The notes under the pieces are model-generated. The model did not search any database, was not told the origin of the DNA, and saw only the letters and a list, made by a program, of their open reading frames with translations. Source: a virus. From it: 42,964 bases of DNA. The stretch is from IMG/VR virus record IMGVR_UViG_3300050821_007730, positions 1 to 42,964 of that record; one strand, written 5' to 3'. The position numbers and the translations under genes are program-made. How positions within the stretch are numbered: the stretch's first letter is position 1; each line of letters begins with the position of its first letter. Shown here one piece after another: positions 21,529-29,794 of this stretch.

Positions 21529-23214
21529 TCAGTCCGCCCCCGCTATCTCTCCCAGGTAGGCGTTGAACAGCGCCACGTCCACTGCTGCTGCGATGGTCAC
21601 CCGGTAAATGCGATTCCAGGAGTGCCCGATTCTCCGCCACGGAATACCCGCCCGTTCATTGCTCCGCGCCTGCCATCCGGCGGGGTGTTGATTACTCCAC
21701 GTCTTCGCGCCATCGTCCGACCAGTCGAGGATGGCGATGAGGCCGGGCGCTCCCTGCATAGCGAGGAAAAAGCGTGTGTCGAACAATCGAAGATCTTCGT
21801 TGAACAGATAGGGTGACGTGCGGATGCGGTGAATGAGGGTTCCACTATTCCCCGTGCCGCTCAAGTTGTCTGTGAGGTAGTTGGTGGGATTGACCCCTAC
21901 CGTGTAGATTGCGCCCGTGGACCAATCGCCCCCGTAAAACGCGGGGCTCAGTGTTCCCAATCCGACGTACCCCTGAAAGGCCACGCGCGAGCGGTCTACC
22001 GATGTCCCATTCCAGTACCCGCGGCGGTGCCACATTTGGGAAGTGAAGTCATAGGACCAGGTCGCGTTTGCGGTGGGAAAACTGATGTTCCAAAAGTGGT
22101 GGCCGTTGAAAATCTCCCCGTATGAAATCGCATCCGAAACCTTGGTGTACGATCCCCACGCCTGCTCGACCGCGTGCGTGGAGATGCGCACTGGCTGGTA
22201 GCCTTGCGCGTACACCGCCATGATGCCGCCGCGGCGCACGTCGCGCGCCAGCCAGCCCACGCCATTGTTGACCCTGAGTGGGCTAAACGGTGCGGTGCAG
22301 GCGTAGTGGATGAAGGCGCCGGGGTCTCTCTGGTACGGGAAATTCGGCTGCACTTGACCGTTGTTCCGCCAGACTTCCGAGGATTCCAGGTCGCCAAAGA
22401 GCCACATCTCCTCGTGATCGGCGAGGATGCCCGCGAGGTTATCGGGGTAGCCTTCTTTGGTGGCGAATTGCGTTGGGTCCCAACTGCTCCCGCCGTTCAG
22501 GTCCACGTTGAGCACGTAGCTCAAATAGAACTTATTCGAGTTGAAGCCCTTCTGAGCCCAGAAGTAGCCATCCAAATAACTCACTCGCACGCCGGGAACC
22601 CGCTGCGCCGCCTGGCCTCCCGTAGAACTTACGGTGCCAGCGGAGCCGCTCAGCGTTGCGTTGCCGGAGCCATCGACGGAAAGGACAGTGAGGAATCCAA
22701 CTGTAAAACCCGTTCCTCCCGTGATGTCGATGCCGTCTCCGACGTCGCCCGCGGTAAAGGGAAGCAGCACGCTGGATACGATGTGGCTGTTGCTCCCCGA
22801 GATAACCAGGTCCGTCCATGGATTGATGAAGTGGACGGCCGCCACGCTTGCTCCGGTGTCGAGCCAAACCCAGCCATTGGAAGCCAGCAATATCTGTGCG
22901 CCGTTGGCCACGATGTCCACCGGGTTGCCGTCGTTTCCGATGTCCCCTTGATCGACTGTCGAGCCATCTTGCATCACCTCGTAAAAGTGAGAGCCGCCTA
23001 CTGCAAAGAGCCGGTTTTCGCCGGCCAGGACTCCACGTACCGGCGAGTGGGGCAACGTGGTGAACAGGTTCAGCCCCGGCGTCCGGTAGTACACGAACTT
23101 GTTTTTTCCCGCGCCCGATTCGACCAGCTCCGGGTACCAGTTCAGACAGTCTTCGGCATCGGCATTGAGACTGCTCGATTGGTAGGTGGGGCCGATGAAA
23201 CCGTTGAAGAGCAT
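21529..23214 (-). CDS. P22 gp10-like packaged-DNA stabilisation / tail accessory protein with inserted beta domain
   Basis: A 561-residue protein resembling P22/Sf6 gp10: it opens MLFNGFIGPTYQSSSLNADAE, has the WPT-like RTPGLNLF line, the central EMWLFGDLESSEVWRN block and the ending GIPWRRIGHSWNRIYRVTI. gp10 forms the hexameric part of the tail that plugs the portal with gp4. Residues about 135-204 are extra: DLVISGSNSH...GDVGDGIDITGGTGF...TGG, a beta domain also found in the neighbouring gp4-like protein at 23259. Its start is next to the 30-bp repeat block. Confidence 0.8.
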   Translation of the reverse strand: MLFNGFIGPTYQSSSLNADAEDCLNWYPELVESGAGKNKFVYYRTPGLNLFTTLPHSPVRGVLAGENRLFAVGGSHFYEVMQDGSTVDQGDIGNDGNPVDIVANGAQILLASNGWVWLDTGASVAAVHFINPWTDLVISGSNSHIVSSVLLPFTAGDVGDGIDITGGTGFTVGFLTVLSVDGSGNATLSGSAGTVSSTGGQAAQRVPGVRVSYLDGYFWAQKGFNSNKFYLSYVLNVDLNGGSSWDPTQFATKEGYPDNLAGILADHEEMWLFGDLESSEVWRNNGQVQPNFPYQRDPGAFIHYACTAPFSPLRVNNGVGWLARDVRRGGIMAVYAQGYQPVRISTHAVEQAWGSYTKVSDAISYGEIFNGHHFWNISFPTANATWSYDFTSQMWHRRGYWNGTSVDRSRVAFQGYVGLGTLSPAFYGGDWSTGAIYTVGVNPTNYLTDNLSGTGNSGTLIHRIRTSPYLFNEDLRLFDTRFFLAMQGAPGLIAILDWSDDGAKTWSNQHPAGWQARSNERAGIPWRRIGHSWNRIYRVTIAAAVDVALFNAYLGEIAGAD

Positions 23215-23217
23215 GGC

Positions 23218-23260
23218 AGTCGAAAACGGCAGTCGAAATTAGTCGAAGTCAGTCGAAACT
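23218..23260. repeat. AGTCGAA tandem repeat block between the gp4-like and gp10-like genes
   Basis: Three tandem 10-bp units, AGTCGAAATT, AGTCGAAGTC and AGTCGAAACT (23231-23260), follow a fourth AGTCGAA at 23218. They fill the 44-bp gap before the gp10-like gene. The 30 bp agree with the block at 38152-38181 in 29 of 30 positions. Protein binding, recombination or packaging are the possibilities. Confidence 0.6.
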
Positions 23261-24191
23261 ATGCCGCCGTGTTCGGATTCTGCGGCGCCGGCGCATCCGG
23301 TACCGGGGGCGCTTCCGTAGCCGACTGGTTGGACTGCTGAAGGCCGCGGAGCTCGACGAGCGTGGTGAGCGCCGTTTTGGCGATCATTTTTGCTGTGGCA
23401 GCATCGACTCTTCCATATTCCGGCATCAGGTCGAGCGCCAGATTGAAGCGGATGGCTTTCCAGAAGCCGGGGGGAAGGGCGAGAGGCTGATCGTACGTGG
23501 CGACTCCGCCGGTTTGTCCCAACGTTCCGACGTTCGCGGAGAGAGTGGCCGCGCCGCCCGCTACGGAACTGATGGAGTAGCGTCCTGCCGTGAAACCGGT
23601 ATAGCCTGCCGGCACATTGAGGAAGTTGCCCACGTCGCCCGCTACGAAGGTGTAGGAAGCGCTCGTTACCTTGGCGGCATTGGCTCCGTCAATGACCAGG
23701 TCGGGGAAAAGCAACGTGGTGAGCGCCACATATTCACCCCACGTGTAGAGGTCCAAGGTGGTGGAGGTGTCCGCCGTCGAGGGCCAGAAGTTGAGGGTGA
23801 CCAGCGGGTTTGCATTGTCGTTATACAGCAGCTCGGGTACTTTGGCCGTGGCCGCTTTGTCGAAAATGCGCGCCCAGCGGAGCGCGCCCACTGGTTCGAT
23901 CGGGGTACGCACCCCTGCCCGGATTGCGCCTGCCGATTCGATCTTGATCGGCCGCGTGGTGTTAAACGTTCCGCTCGGACCCATGGTCACGGAGTTGATG
24001 CCGGAGGCCAAGGCCTGGGAGAAATTTACGATAGAGAAAATCTGGAGCTGTTGCGTTTCCCAGTTGGCGAGAAGATCGTTCAGCCGATAGAGCCCATCTT
24101 GCGCTTCGTACGGATTCGGCAGCTCGCCCGCGGCGGTGGCTCCAATTAGCGTGAGAGCATGTACCACGAGGTCGCCAGCAGTGAGGGCCAT
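23259..24191 (-). CDS. P22 gp4-like head-completion adaptor with inserted beta domain
   Basis: A 310-residue protein, probably the dodecameric adaptor ring that joins portal to gp10. Family signs are the opening MALTAGDLVVHALTLIGA, NDLLANWETQQL, TTRPIKIESAGAI, LNFWPSTADTS and LPPGFWKAIRFNLAL. Between LFP (163) and YDQPLALPPG (234) it carries about 70 extra residues (DLVIDGANAAKV...AGDVGNFLNV...TGFTAGRYSISSV...TGG) related to the insert of the gp10-like protein. The close relative at 24480 lacks that insert. The stop lies at the edge of the AGTCGAA repeats. Confidence 0.75.
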   Translation of the reverse strand: MALTAGDLVVHALTLIGATAAGELPNPYEAQDGLYRLNDLLANWETQQLQIFSIVNFSQALASGINSVTMGPSGTFNTTRPIKIESAGAIRAGVRTPIEPVGALRWARIFDKAATAKVPELLYNDNANPLVTLNFWPSTADTSTTLDLYTWGEYVALTTLLFPDLVIDGANAAKVTSASYTFVAGDVGNFLNVPAGYTGFTAGRYSISSVAGGAATLSANVGTLGQTGGVATYDQPLALPPGFWKAIRFNLALDLMPEYGRVDAATAKMIAKTALTTLVELRGLQQSNQSATEAPPVPDAPAPQNPNTAA

Positions 24192-24192
24192 G

Positions 24193-24483
24193 TTACTTTT
24201 CTTCTTTCAGCCCGAACAGATCGCGGGCGGCGTGGGACGATTTGTTAAATTCGGCGTAGTCGATGATGCCGCGGGGGCCGGTGCATTCTTCGTAGAGCGT
24301 GGCGTGCGGGGGGCATCCGAAGTACTCACGCACGAACACTTCCCAGTGCTTCTCGAAGGTCACGATGCGCGGCGTCAGATCTTCGGGGGGTGCGCCGAAC
24401 AGGTGGCCCATGTACGCGCAAACTACGAGGTAAGCGAGCAGGACGATTAAGGCGACTGCCACACCGTCCACGAACGTTCTCAC
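24193..24483 (-). CDS. Small membrane-anchored protein between two gp4-like genes
   Basis: A 96-residue protein starting at GTG 24483, which overlaps the upstream stop (GTGA); the ATG at 24504 is less likely. Residues about 6-26 are a transmembrane helix (GVAVALIVLLAYLVVCAYMG) and the rest is a soluble domain with two Cys (YFGCPP, YEECTGPRG) and an aromatic/charged end. It could be an anchored accessory of DNA ejection or a lysis/superinfection factor. The family is not recognised. Confidence 0.5.
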   Translation of the reverse strand: MRTFVDGVAVALIVLLAYLVVCAYMGHLFGAPPEDLTPRIVTFEKHWEVFVREYFGCPPHATLYEECTGPRGIIDYAEFNKSSHAARDLFGLKEEK

Positions 24484-25244
24484 TCGGGCTGCCCCGTGAT
24501 CCAATTGAAGTCGCTCCGCGTACCTCCGCTCGATCCCAGGCCCGCGGCATCATTCATCAAACGCGGCGACTGGGTATTGCGTGACTGAATGGCGGAGAGC
24601 GACGAGCGCGCGATATCCAGGTCTTCGGGCGACATCCGCGCCCCTTGTGACTTAAATTGCCCCGCTACCCGCTTGGCCAGGTTGTAGACGATGGCCTCTT
24701 CGTAGCCGGGGGGAAGCTGGACCAGGTCATTGACTGTGACGGCCGTAGGGACCGCAGACCAGGTGTGCAGCTCGAAGGGGTAGACAATCGCTGGGATGGG
24801 CCAAAAGTAGAGAGTCGAGAGCGGCGAGGCGTAATCGTCGAACAGCTCGAGCGGGGGGCCGTTGACGTTGAGCACCTGCTTGGCCGCCCAGTCCGCGGGC
24901 TCCAGCAGCCGCATTCCCCGCCGCACCACACTCGGGCTCGAGGTGATGAAGAGGTTCGCCCGCTCGATTTTGATCGGGCGCGCGGCGTTGATCCACGCCG
25001 GACCCGTTCCCCCGGGCCCGATGGTGTACTTCTGGGTGTTCGCCACCAGGTTGTACTGGCTGATCAGAATGGTGAAGATATTGAGCTTGATGTTCGACCA
25101 GCTCCCCACCATGCGGTTGTAGATCGCGAAGACATCCTTGTACTGCGGATCGACCAGCACATTGGACGGACCCCGGCCCGGACGGTCAGTAATACCTGCA
25201 ATGCGGAGGGCTGCATAGAGCAGCGTGGAGAGGATGACACCCAT
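24480..25244 (-). CDS. P22 gp4-like adaptor protein, second copy without the insert
   Basis: A 254-residue protein parallel to the 310-residue one at 23259: ARPIKIERANLF corresponds to TRPIKIESAGAI, LYFWPIPAIVYP to LNFWPSTADTST, and LVQLPPGYEEAIVYNLAKR to LALPPGFWKAIRFNLAL. It therefore belongs to the gp4-like adaptor group but lacks the inserted beta domain, so the insert site is visible by comparison. Both copies may build a two-layer connector, or one may be a specialised relative. Its C-terminal 40 residues are polar and probably flexible. Confidence 0.7.
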   Translation of the reverse strand: MGVILSTLLYAALRIAGITDRPGRGPSNVLVDPQYKDVFAIYNRMVGSWSNIKLNIFTILISQYNLVANTQKYTIGPGGTGPAWINAARPIKIERANLFITSSPSVVRRGMRLLEPADWAAKQVLNVNGPPLELFDDYASPLSTLYFWPIPAIVYPFELHTWSAVPTAVTVNDLVQLPPGYEEAIVYNLAKRVAGQFKSQGARMSPEDLDIARSSLSAIQSRNTQSPRLMNDAAGLGSSGGTRSDFNWITGQPE

Positions 25245-25250
25245 GGCGGG

Positions 25251-25727
25251 TTACTCCGCGGTGACGAGGGCGATGCGTTCTTTCTTGGGCTTGCGCAGCT
25301 CGGCGAGCTTGGCGTCGACGGCCGCGGCTTCGGCGGCGGCTTCGGGCTCGAGCGCCGGCGCTTCGAACGGGACGGGGGCGGGATCTTTACTCCAGCCTTG
25401 CGCGAGTGCGGTTTGTACTTCCTCTTCGTTGTGAGCGGCCCTGGATTGGCCATCGCGGTACATGCACCGCGGGAATTCCTTGAATCGATAGGGGACCTTG
25501 GGCGGGTTGTTCAGGTCGAAGCTCTGAATCCCGCGCCCCGTCTGTTCGGCCTGATCGTGCTGAAGCAGGATCATGCGCATGCGTTCGAGTTCTTCGTGCG
25601 TGAGGTGGCCTGGGGCCATGGTGGATCTCTCCTGTAGGGGCAAGCCGTAGAGTGCTGCTTCGGCTTCGCGTTTTTGTTGCGGAGTGAGATTACTGCGCGT
25701 GACTCCGCGGGATTCGTTGAGAGGCAT
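25251..25727 (-). CDS. Small virion-operon protein with C-terminal Ala/Glu tail
   Basis: The protein has 158 residues from ATG 25727 or 122 from ATG 25619; the latter has a better ribosome site (AGGAGAGATCCACC). A central motif FPRCMYRDGQSRAAHNEEEV (residues about 91-110) with a following QGWSKDP is common in phage proteins of this size. The C-terminus is Ala/Glu/Lys-rich and helical. It sits between the decoration-like gene and gp4-like genes, suggesting a head-completion or internal role; exact function unknown. Confidence 0.55.
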   Translation of the reverse strand: MPLNESRGVTRSNLTPQQKREAEAALYGLPLQERSTMAPGHLTHEELERMRMILLQHDQAEQTGRGIQSFDLNNPPKVPYRFKEFPRCMYRDGQSRAAHNEEEVQTALAQGWSKDPAPVPFEAPALEPEAAAEAAAVDAKLAELRKPKKERIALVTAE

Positions 25728-25735
25728 GGAAAGAA

Positions 25736-25758
25736 GGGGGCAGCGCGAGGCCGCCCCC
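25736..25758 (-). terminator. Terminator-like hairpin after the 211-residue gene
   Basis: On the minus strand GGGGGC (plus 25753-25758) pairs with GCCCCC (plus 25736-25741) across an 11-base loop, followed by TTCTTTCC. It lies between the stop at 25765 and the ATG at 25727 and could partly end transcripts after the coat and decoration genes. Confidence 0.45.
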
Positions 25759-25764
25759 AAGGGA

Positions 25765-26400
25765 TTAGCTGGTGACGTTGGGGATCTGTACCTCGTGGTA
25801 CTGGATGATGAACTTGCCGGCCGCGGTGGTGTTGACCGCGATGCAGGCGAGCCCGAGAATGCGGCCCGGCGTGATGATGACCGAACCCTCGAGAACACAC
25901 CAGAGCGTGTAGCCTCCGGTGGCAGTCAGGGCGTTGGTGTTGCCGGAGTTCCCGACAGACCACCAGTTGTCATCCACTACGGTGGCCGTGTGGCCGGTGG
26001 CGGCGTTGCCGCCGTAACCGCGGCCGTTGAGGGTGGCGATGTTCAGCGTATCGGCCGTAGCCGGGGCCGCAGTGAGCGGGGCTTTGTTGAGGCAGAGCAG
26101 GAGGCCGAACATCGAAGCAGCGGCGGCCGAAGTGGTACAAATCCAGCCGATGTTGTCGATGACGTAGGACTTTCCGCCGGAGGGTTCCCCGTTCCACAGA
26201 TAGCTGGATGCGGTGGTGGTGGGGATGGCCGTCACGCAGGCGATGGCCGCGGTACGGATCACCCAGGAGTTACCCAGGCGCACCATTTCCATGCGCTCGG
26301 GCGTGCCCTGAGTGATAATCTGCTCGCCGCGGGGGCTGCCGAAAACGTCGGTCGTTTGCAGCTCGTTGAGATTGGGGACTAGCTGGTTTCGTGTGATCAT
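25765..26400 (-). CDS. Putative head decoration or structural protein
   Basis: A 211-residue beta-rich protein (SSYLWNGEPSGGKSYVIDNIGW..., GYTLWCVLEGSVIITPGRI) with a Thr/Ala/Gly-rich body and a good ribosome site (AGGAG at 26405-26409, minus). It follows the secreted-like protein and precedes a terminator-like hairpin. Its place two genes after coat, with no enzymatic motifs, fits a head decoration or minor head protein. I do not recognise a specific family. Confidence 0.55.
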   Translation of the reverse strand: MITRNQLVPNLNELQTTDVFGSPRGEQIITQGTPERMEMVRLGNSWVIRTAAIACVTAIPTTTASSYLWNGEPSGGKSYVIDNIGWICTTSAAAASMFGLLLCLNKAPLTAAPATADTLNIATLNGRGYGGNAATGHTATVVDDNWWSVGNSGNTNALTATGGYTLWCVLEGSVIITPGRILGLACIAVNTTAAGKFIIQYHEVQIPNVTS

Positions 26401-26424
26401 GATTTTCTCCTATTGATCCCCGGC

Positions 26425-27390
26425 TTAGTAGAGGTACACGTACGGCCCAACTGCCGTGGTGAAGGTGGTCGGAATGGTGAGCGCCGCCACGGTTCCGAAA
26501 GTGCCGGCGGTCTGCCCCTTGGTGAGGTAGGTATCTTGCGTGCCGGTCACGATCATGCGCGCCGTGTCCGTGGTCCCGTTGGACTGGAAACAGGCGTAAT
26601 ACTGCGCCGGCCCCACCGCGTAAAACTTGGCGGTGAAGGCGCGCGCCTGGTAGGTGCTGCTGGTGGCCGTGACTGCGCCCGCCACCGCGCTATTGGCCAG
26701 CGCATTGCCGGCCGAATCGTACAGGATCACCAGCCAGTTGTCGGTCGCTACGGTGGTTCCCGCGAGGATGGCGATTCCCGTGAGCAGCTTATTATGCGGC
26801 AGGTTCACTTCCGTGCAATACGTCTCGGTCGAAATGAGCGAGGTACCGTTGGTGTTGAGCGACGTATAAGCGGTGCCTCCGGAATCCGGGAAAGGGTACC
26901 GGAACTTGGTAAGGGGAGTGCGGAGGCCGATCACCCACTGGCCGCCGATGCAATCGGAAATCACGCCGGCTCTGGCGTTGATGTAGGGCAGGTAAAGCTG
27001 ATTGGCCCGCTTACAGGTGCCTTGCGGGGTGACTTCGCGCACGGCGTTGAAAGCCTGGGGAGGCCCCAGCCAGACGATGGCGCCGGAGACATGCGGGGCC
27101 GCGGCCGTGCCGCCGTAGCCGCGGATGATGCCGGTGGTGGTTCCCACGGCGCCGCCGCCGGGCAGGAGTTTCAACATCACCATTTCGTTGTCGATGAAGC
27201 CGACCGTACCGACGCCGACCGTGTAGCCGGTCACGGTGGTGATGCTGCCCACCGTCATGATCTGGCTCGACGAATCGGCGATCGCGGCGGAAAGGGTAGT
27301 GGGAGTGAGGATGACCTGCGCGTGCGAGGCGGGTACCGCGATCAGCAGCGCAACCAGGAAAAGAGAGGCGTTTCGAAAGATGTTATTCAT
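26425..27390 (-). CDS. Large protein with signal peptide in the head gene cluster
   Basis: A 321-residue protein. The ATG at 27390 begins a clear signal peptide (MNNIFRNASLFLVALLIAVPASHAQ, probable cut after SHA). The mature protein has a beta-rich fold with IIRGYGGTAAAPHVSGAIVW (about 87-107), a motif common in phage structural and fibre modules, and a Gly/Thr-rich C-terminal half. It stands directly after the coat gene, where virion proteins are expected, so export is surprising. It may act at the cell surface, or be a head decoration whose leader is not cleaved. Confidence 0.55.
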   Translation of the reverse strand: MNNIFRNASLFLVALLIAVPASHAQVILTPTTLSAAIADSSSQIMTVGSITTVTGYTVGVGTVGFIDNEMVMLKLLPGGGAVGTTTGIIRGYGGTAAAPHVSGAIVWLGPPQAFNAVREVTPQGTCKRANQLYLPYINARAGVISDCIGGQWVIGLRTPLTKFRYPFPDSGGTAYTSLNTNGTSLISTETYCTEVNLPHNKLLTGIAILAGTTVATDNWLVILYDSAGNALANSAVAGAVTATSSTYQARAFTAKFYAVGPAQYYACFQSNGTTDTARMIVTGTQDTYLTKGQTAGTFGTVAALTIPTTFTTAVGPYVYLY

Positions 27391-27417
27391 GGTGTTTTCT
27401 CGAAGTTGAATTTGGAA

Positions 27418-27446
27418 GGGGCCGCCGTTTTTCAACTGACGGCCCC
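27418..27446 (-). terminator. Terminator-like hairpin after the coat gene
   Basis: Arms GGGGCCG (plus 27418-27424) and CGGCCCC (plus 27440-27446) with a 15-base loop, six bases after the coat stop at 27453; the minus-strand transcript continues TTCC. It could set the ratio of coat to downstream proteins. Confidence 0.45.
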
Positions 27447-27452
27447 AACTGG

Positions 27453-28688
27453 TTACGCGCCGACTGTGCAGACTGCGCCGTTGTCTTGATAGAGAGCGCC
27501 GAACCCGCCGAGCGAATCCATGCGGTTGATCTGCATGGAGCGCACCGGGTCCCAAGCCTTCACCTTGCGGATGGACATCCCGGTATCGGGGTCCTGGGCC
27601 GCGCCGCTATCTTCGACTGCCTTGGGGACGTAGAGTTTCGCGCCCACGAAGGCGTGTGCGAAGCGCGAGAGCGCCAGGCCGACCGTTCCCACCTTGCCGT
27701 TGGGCGAGGAGGTGCCGGGCCAGAGGGTGAGAGCCGCGGCATTCAAGGGAAGGGCATCCACGTTCTGGTATTGCGAGCCAGGTCCGTAGATGGCCGGCAG
27801 GAAGTTAATCACGTCGACGTTGCCGCCCGCGGCGGTCAAAGCCGTGGTGATTGTGAACTGCGCCAACGTCGCCTTACCCGCAATGCGGCGGGTCATGGGG
27901 TTGACCGCATTCACGGCGTTGAGGTTGAACTTGTCCCCGACGTTGAACGTGTCGCCCGCGGTGGCGGTGATGGTCAGCGAAGTCCCGCTCTGGCCCGCGC
28001 CATAAGTCGAGACAGTCGAAGCCCACGTGCCCGCGGTGTGCGAGTAGAGAGAATTCGACTCATAGCACATGAAGCCGGCCAGCTCGCCGATCACTCCCTC
28101 TTTCCAGCTCCGCGTGATTTCATCGGCGGGGTGAAAGATGGTCGTGATGTTGGTTCCGAGAGACTGCATCATGGAAGAGCTCCAGATCATGCAGCGCTTG
28201 CCGGGAGGGCAGGCCTTTTCTTGGAGACGCTGGCGCGCCTGATAGGTCTGCGATACCGAGGTGGCATCGGTCCCGAGCACGCCCACGACGTTGGAAGTGT
28301 TCTGATAGGCGAACTTGGCGCAGCGGGAATCCCATTCCTGAGCCAGGGCCGCGGCGGCGGGGTCCAGGTAATTCTCGCGCAGCTCGGATTCGGACCGCTC
28401 TAATTTCACAGCGGCTTCATAGTCATCCCATTCAAAGGCCACTTGCAGCCACTGATCGAGAGAGACCGTGGTCGAAATGCGGTTGATCCCCTGCGGCTGA
28501 TAGCCCATACCATCGGCCACGGTGAAGCGCTGGGGGAATTTCTTGGTGATCTGCGAGCCGGGAGCGAACTCTTTCTTGAAGTCCTTCTCGGCGGATCGAT
28601 CGAAGTACTCGGCGACTACCAGCTTGTTCAGCAGCAGCCGGAGGATCTCCATGGAGACCCAGTTGGTGTTGAGGAAATTATTGGCCAC
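27453..28688 (-). CDS. Major coat (capsid) protein, P22 gp5-like
   Basis: A 411-residue protein starting at GTG 28688 directly behind the scaffold stop, with AAGGACG upstream. It resembles P22-type coat proteins: N-arm (MANNFLNTNWVSMEILRLLLNK), the VAFEWDDYEAAVKLERSES region, the large HK97-type core, the extra I-domain-like stretch (NLNAVNAVNPMTRRIAGKAT...TAAGGNVDVINFLPAI) and the C-terminal KVKAWDPVRSMQINRMDSLGG. It should self-assemble with scaffold into the procapsid. Confidence 0.85.
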   Translation of the reverse strand: MANNFLNTNWVSMEILRLLLNKLVVAEYFDRSAEKDFKKEFAPGSQITKKFPQRFTVADGMGYQPQGINRISTTVSLDQWLQVAFEWDDYEAAVKLERSESELRENYLDPAAAALAQEWDSRCAKFAYQNTSNVVGVLGTDATSVSQTYQARQRLQEKACPPGKRCMIWSSSMMQSLGTNITTIFHPADEITRSWKEGVIGELAGFMCYESNSLYSHTAGTWASTVSTYGAGQSGTSLTITATAGDTFNVGDKFNLNAVNAVNPMTRRIAGKATLAQFTITTALTAAGGNVDVINFLPAIYGPGSQYQNVDALPLNAAALTLWPGTSSPNGKVGTVGLALSRFAHAFVGAKLYVPKAVEDSGAAQDPDTGMSIRKVKAWDPVRSMQINRMDSLGGFGALYQDNGAVCTVGA

Positions 28689-29735
28689 TTATCGTCCTTG
28701 GCGAGCTTTCAGGTCGCGTCGATTTGCGGCGTTGCGAAACACCGTGAAATCGTTGGCTTTGAAGGCTCCCTCGATCTCGTCTTGGGGAACGGCGCCACGG
28801 CCGCTCACTTCCTTGGGAGGCTCGGGGGCCTTGGTTTTCGGTTTCTCAGGAGTTTCTTCGGCAGCGACAAACTTGCCATCTTCGCCGCGCACTGCCGGGG
28901 CCTTCCCTTCGGAGGGGGCTTTCGCAAGCTCCTCCTGGGTCAGCTTTTCGAGCAGCACGATTTTGCGGATGGCGGCGCCGGGATCGGTGCGGCCGAGCTG
29001 GACCAGGGCGGCCAGGTCTTCGGCTTTCGATCCGAGCACATACATGAGGTCCACCAGCACGGGCGATTGATCGAGCAGCGCTTTGACGGCGCCGGGAATC
29101 CCGTTATCAGCCGCGAACAGTGCCTTGGCGGCGGTGGAGATGGTTGAATCGGACGCTTCGCCGTACCGCTGGCGGGCCTCCGCAAGTTTCGTATCCATCG
29201 CCGCTTTGGAGGCTTTGGCGGCCTCCTCTTGACGGAAGTCGGCCAGCAGTTTCTTGGCGCGCTGTTCCGTCAGGGCCTCATAGTATTTGTCTTTGGCGTC
29301 CTCGTATTCGTCGATCGTCTTGAAATCGTCGATCTTCGGTTTTTTGAGGGCTTCAGCTTCAGCCGGCTTTGCGGTTTGCTCCGGGGTGGCGGCGGCTGGG
29401 GCTGCTTCTGCTGCTTTGGCTTCGCGCTTAAAGGTCTTCAGCTCCGCGGGGCTGAGGCCGGCTCGCTTCAGATCGGCGAGGACTTCGGCCAGGCGCGTGG
29501 CTGCATTCGAGCGCTCATGCTCCTGAGTGGTTTCTTTACCTGCTTCCGAGGCAGGGGCGGCTTTTACGGATTCTTTGGAGGCTGCCGGTTTCTCCACTTT
29601 CGGCGCTTTGGCTTCCGGGAGCTTGCCCGTCTGCCGCCATTCGGCGTACTGCTCCGAATCGCTGGGTACTTCGAAGGTGGCGGCCGCGGGGGACGATTCC
29701 GCGGGGGGCGCCTGTTGTACGGCTACGTCGCTCAT
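28689..29735 (-). CDS. Scaffolding protein
   Basis: A 348-residue, highly charged Ala/Glu/Lys-rich helical protein immediately upstream of the coat gene, the standard place and composition of a P22 gp8-type scaffold. Its N-terminal half is disordered (VPSDSEQYAEWRQTGKLP, then a Lys/Pro-rich stretch), the centre is helical (DDFKTIDEYEDAKDKYYEAL), and a small basic C-terminal region (RNAANRRDLKARQGR) would contact coat. It is expected to leave the procapsid before DNA packaging. Confidence 0.75.
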   Translation of the reverse strand: MSDVAVQQAPPAESSPAAATFEVPSDSEQYAEWRQTGKLPEAKAPKVEKPAASKESVKAAPASEAGKETTQEHERSNAATRLAEVLADLKRAGLSPAELKTFKREAKAAEAAPAAATPEQTAKPAEAEALKKPKIDDFKTIDEYEDAKDKYYEALTEQRAKKLLADFRQEEAAKASKAAMDTKLAEARQRYGEASDSTISTAAKALFAADNGIPGAVKALLDQSPVLVDLMYVLGSKAEDLAALVQLGRTDPGAAIRKIVLLEKLTQEELAKAPSEGKAPAVRGEDGKFVAAEETPEKPKTKAPEPPKEVSGRGAVPQDEIEGAFKANDFTVFRNAANRRDLKARQGR

Positions 29736-29794
29736 AGATTGGGGTACCTGGGGCCTGATGCGCTCAGGCGGGCGAGTTACTGCGAAACTCGGGT

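Noticed and set aside
22174-23340. 388-codon plus-strand frame opposite the gp10-like gene
   Set aside because: Antisense shadow rich in Arg, His and Val; the minus-strand gene has clear gp10 family motifs.
24657-25637. 326-codon plus-strand frame across the gp4-like and neighbouring genes
   Set aside because: Antisense shadow; Arg/Gly/Asp-rich composition typical of the complement of GC-rich coding DNA.
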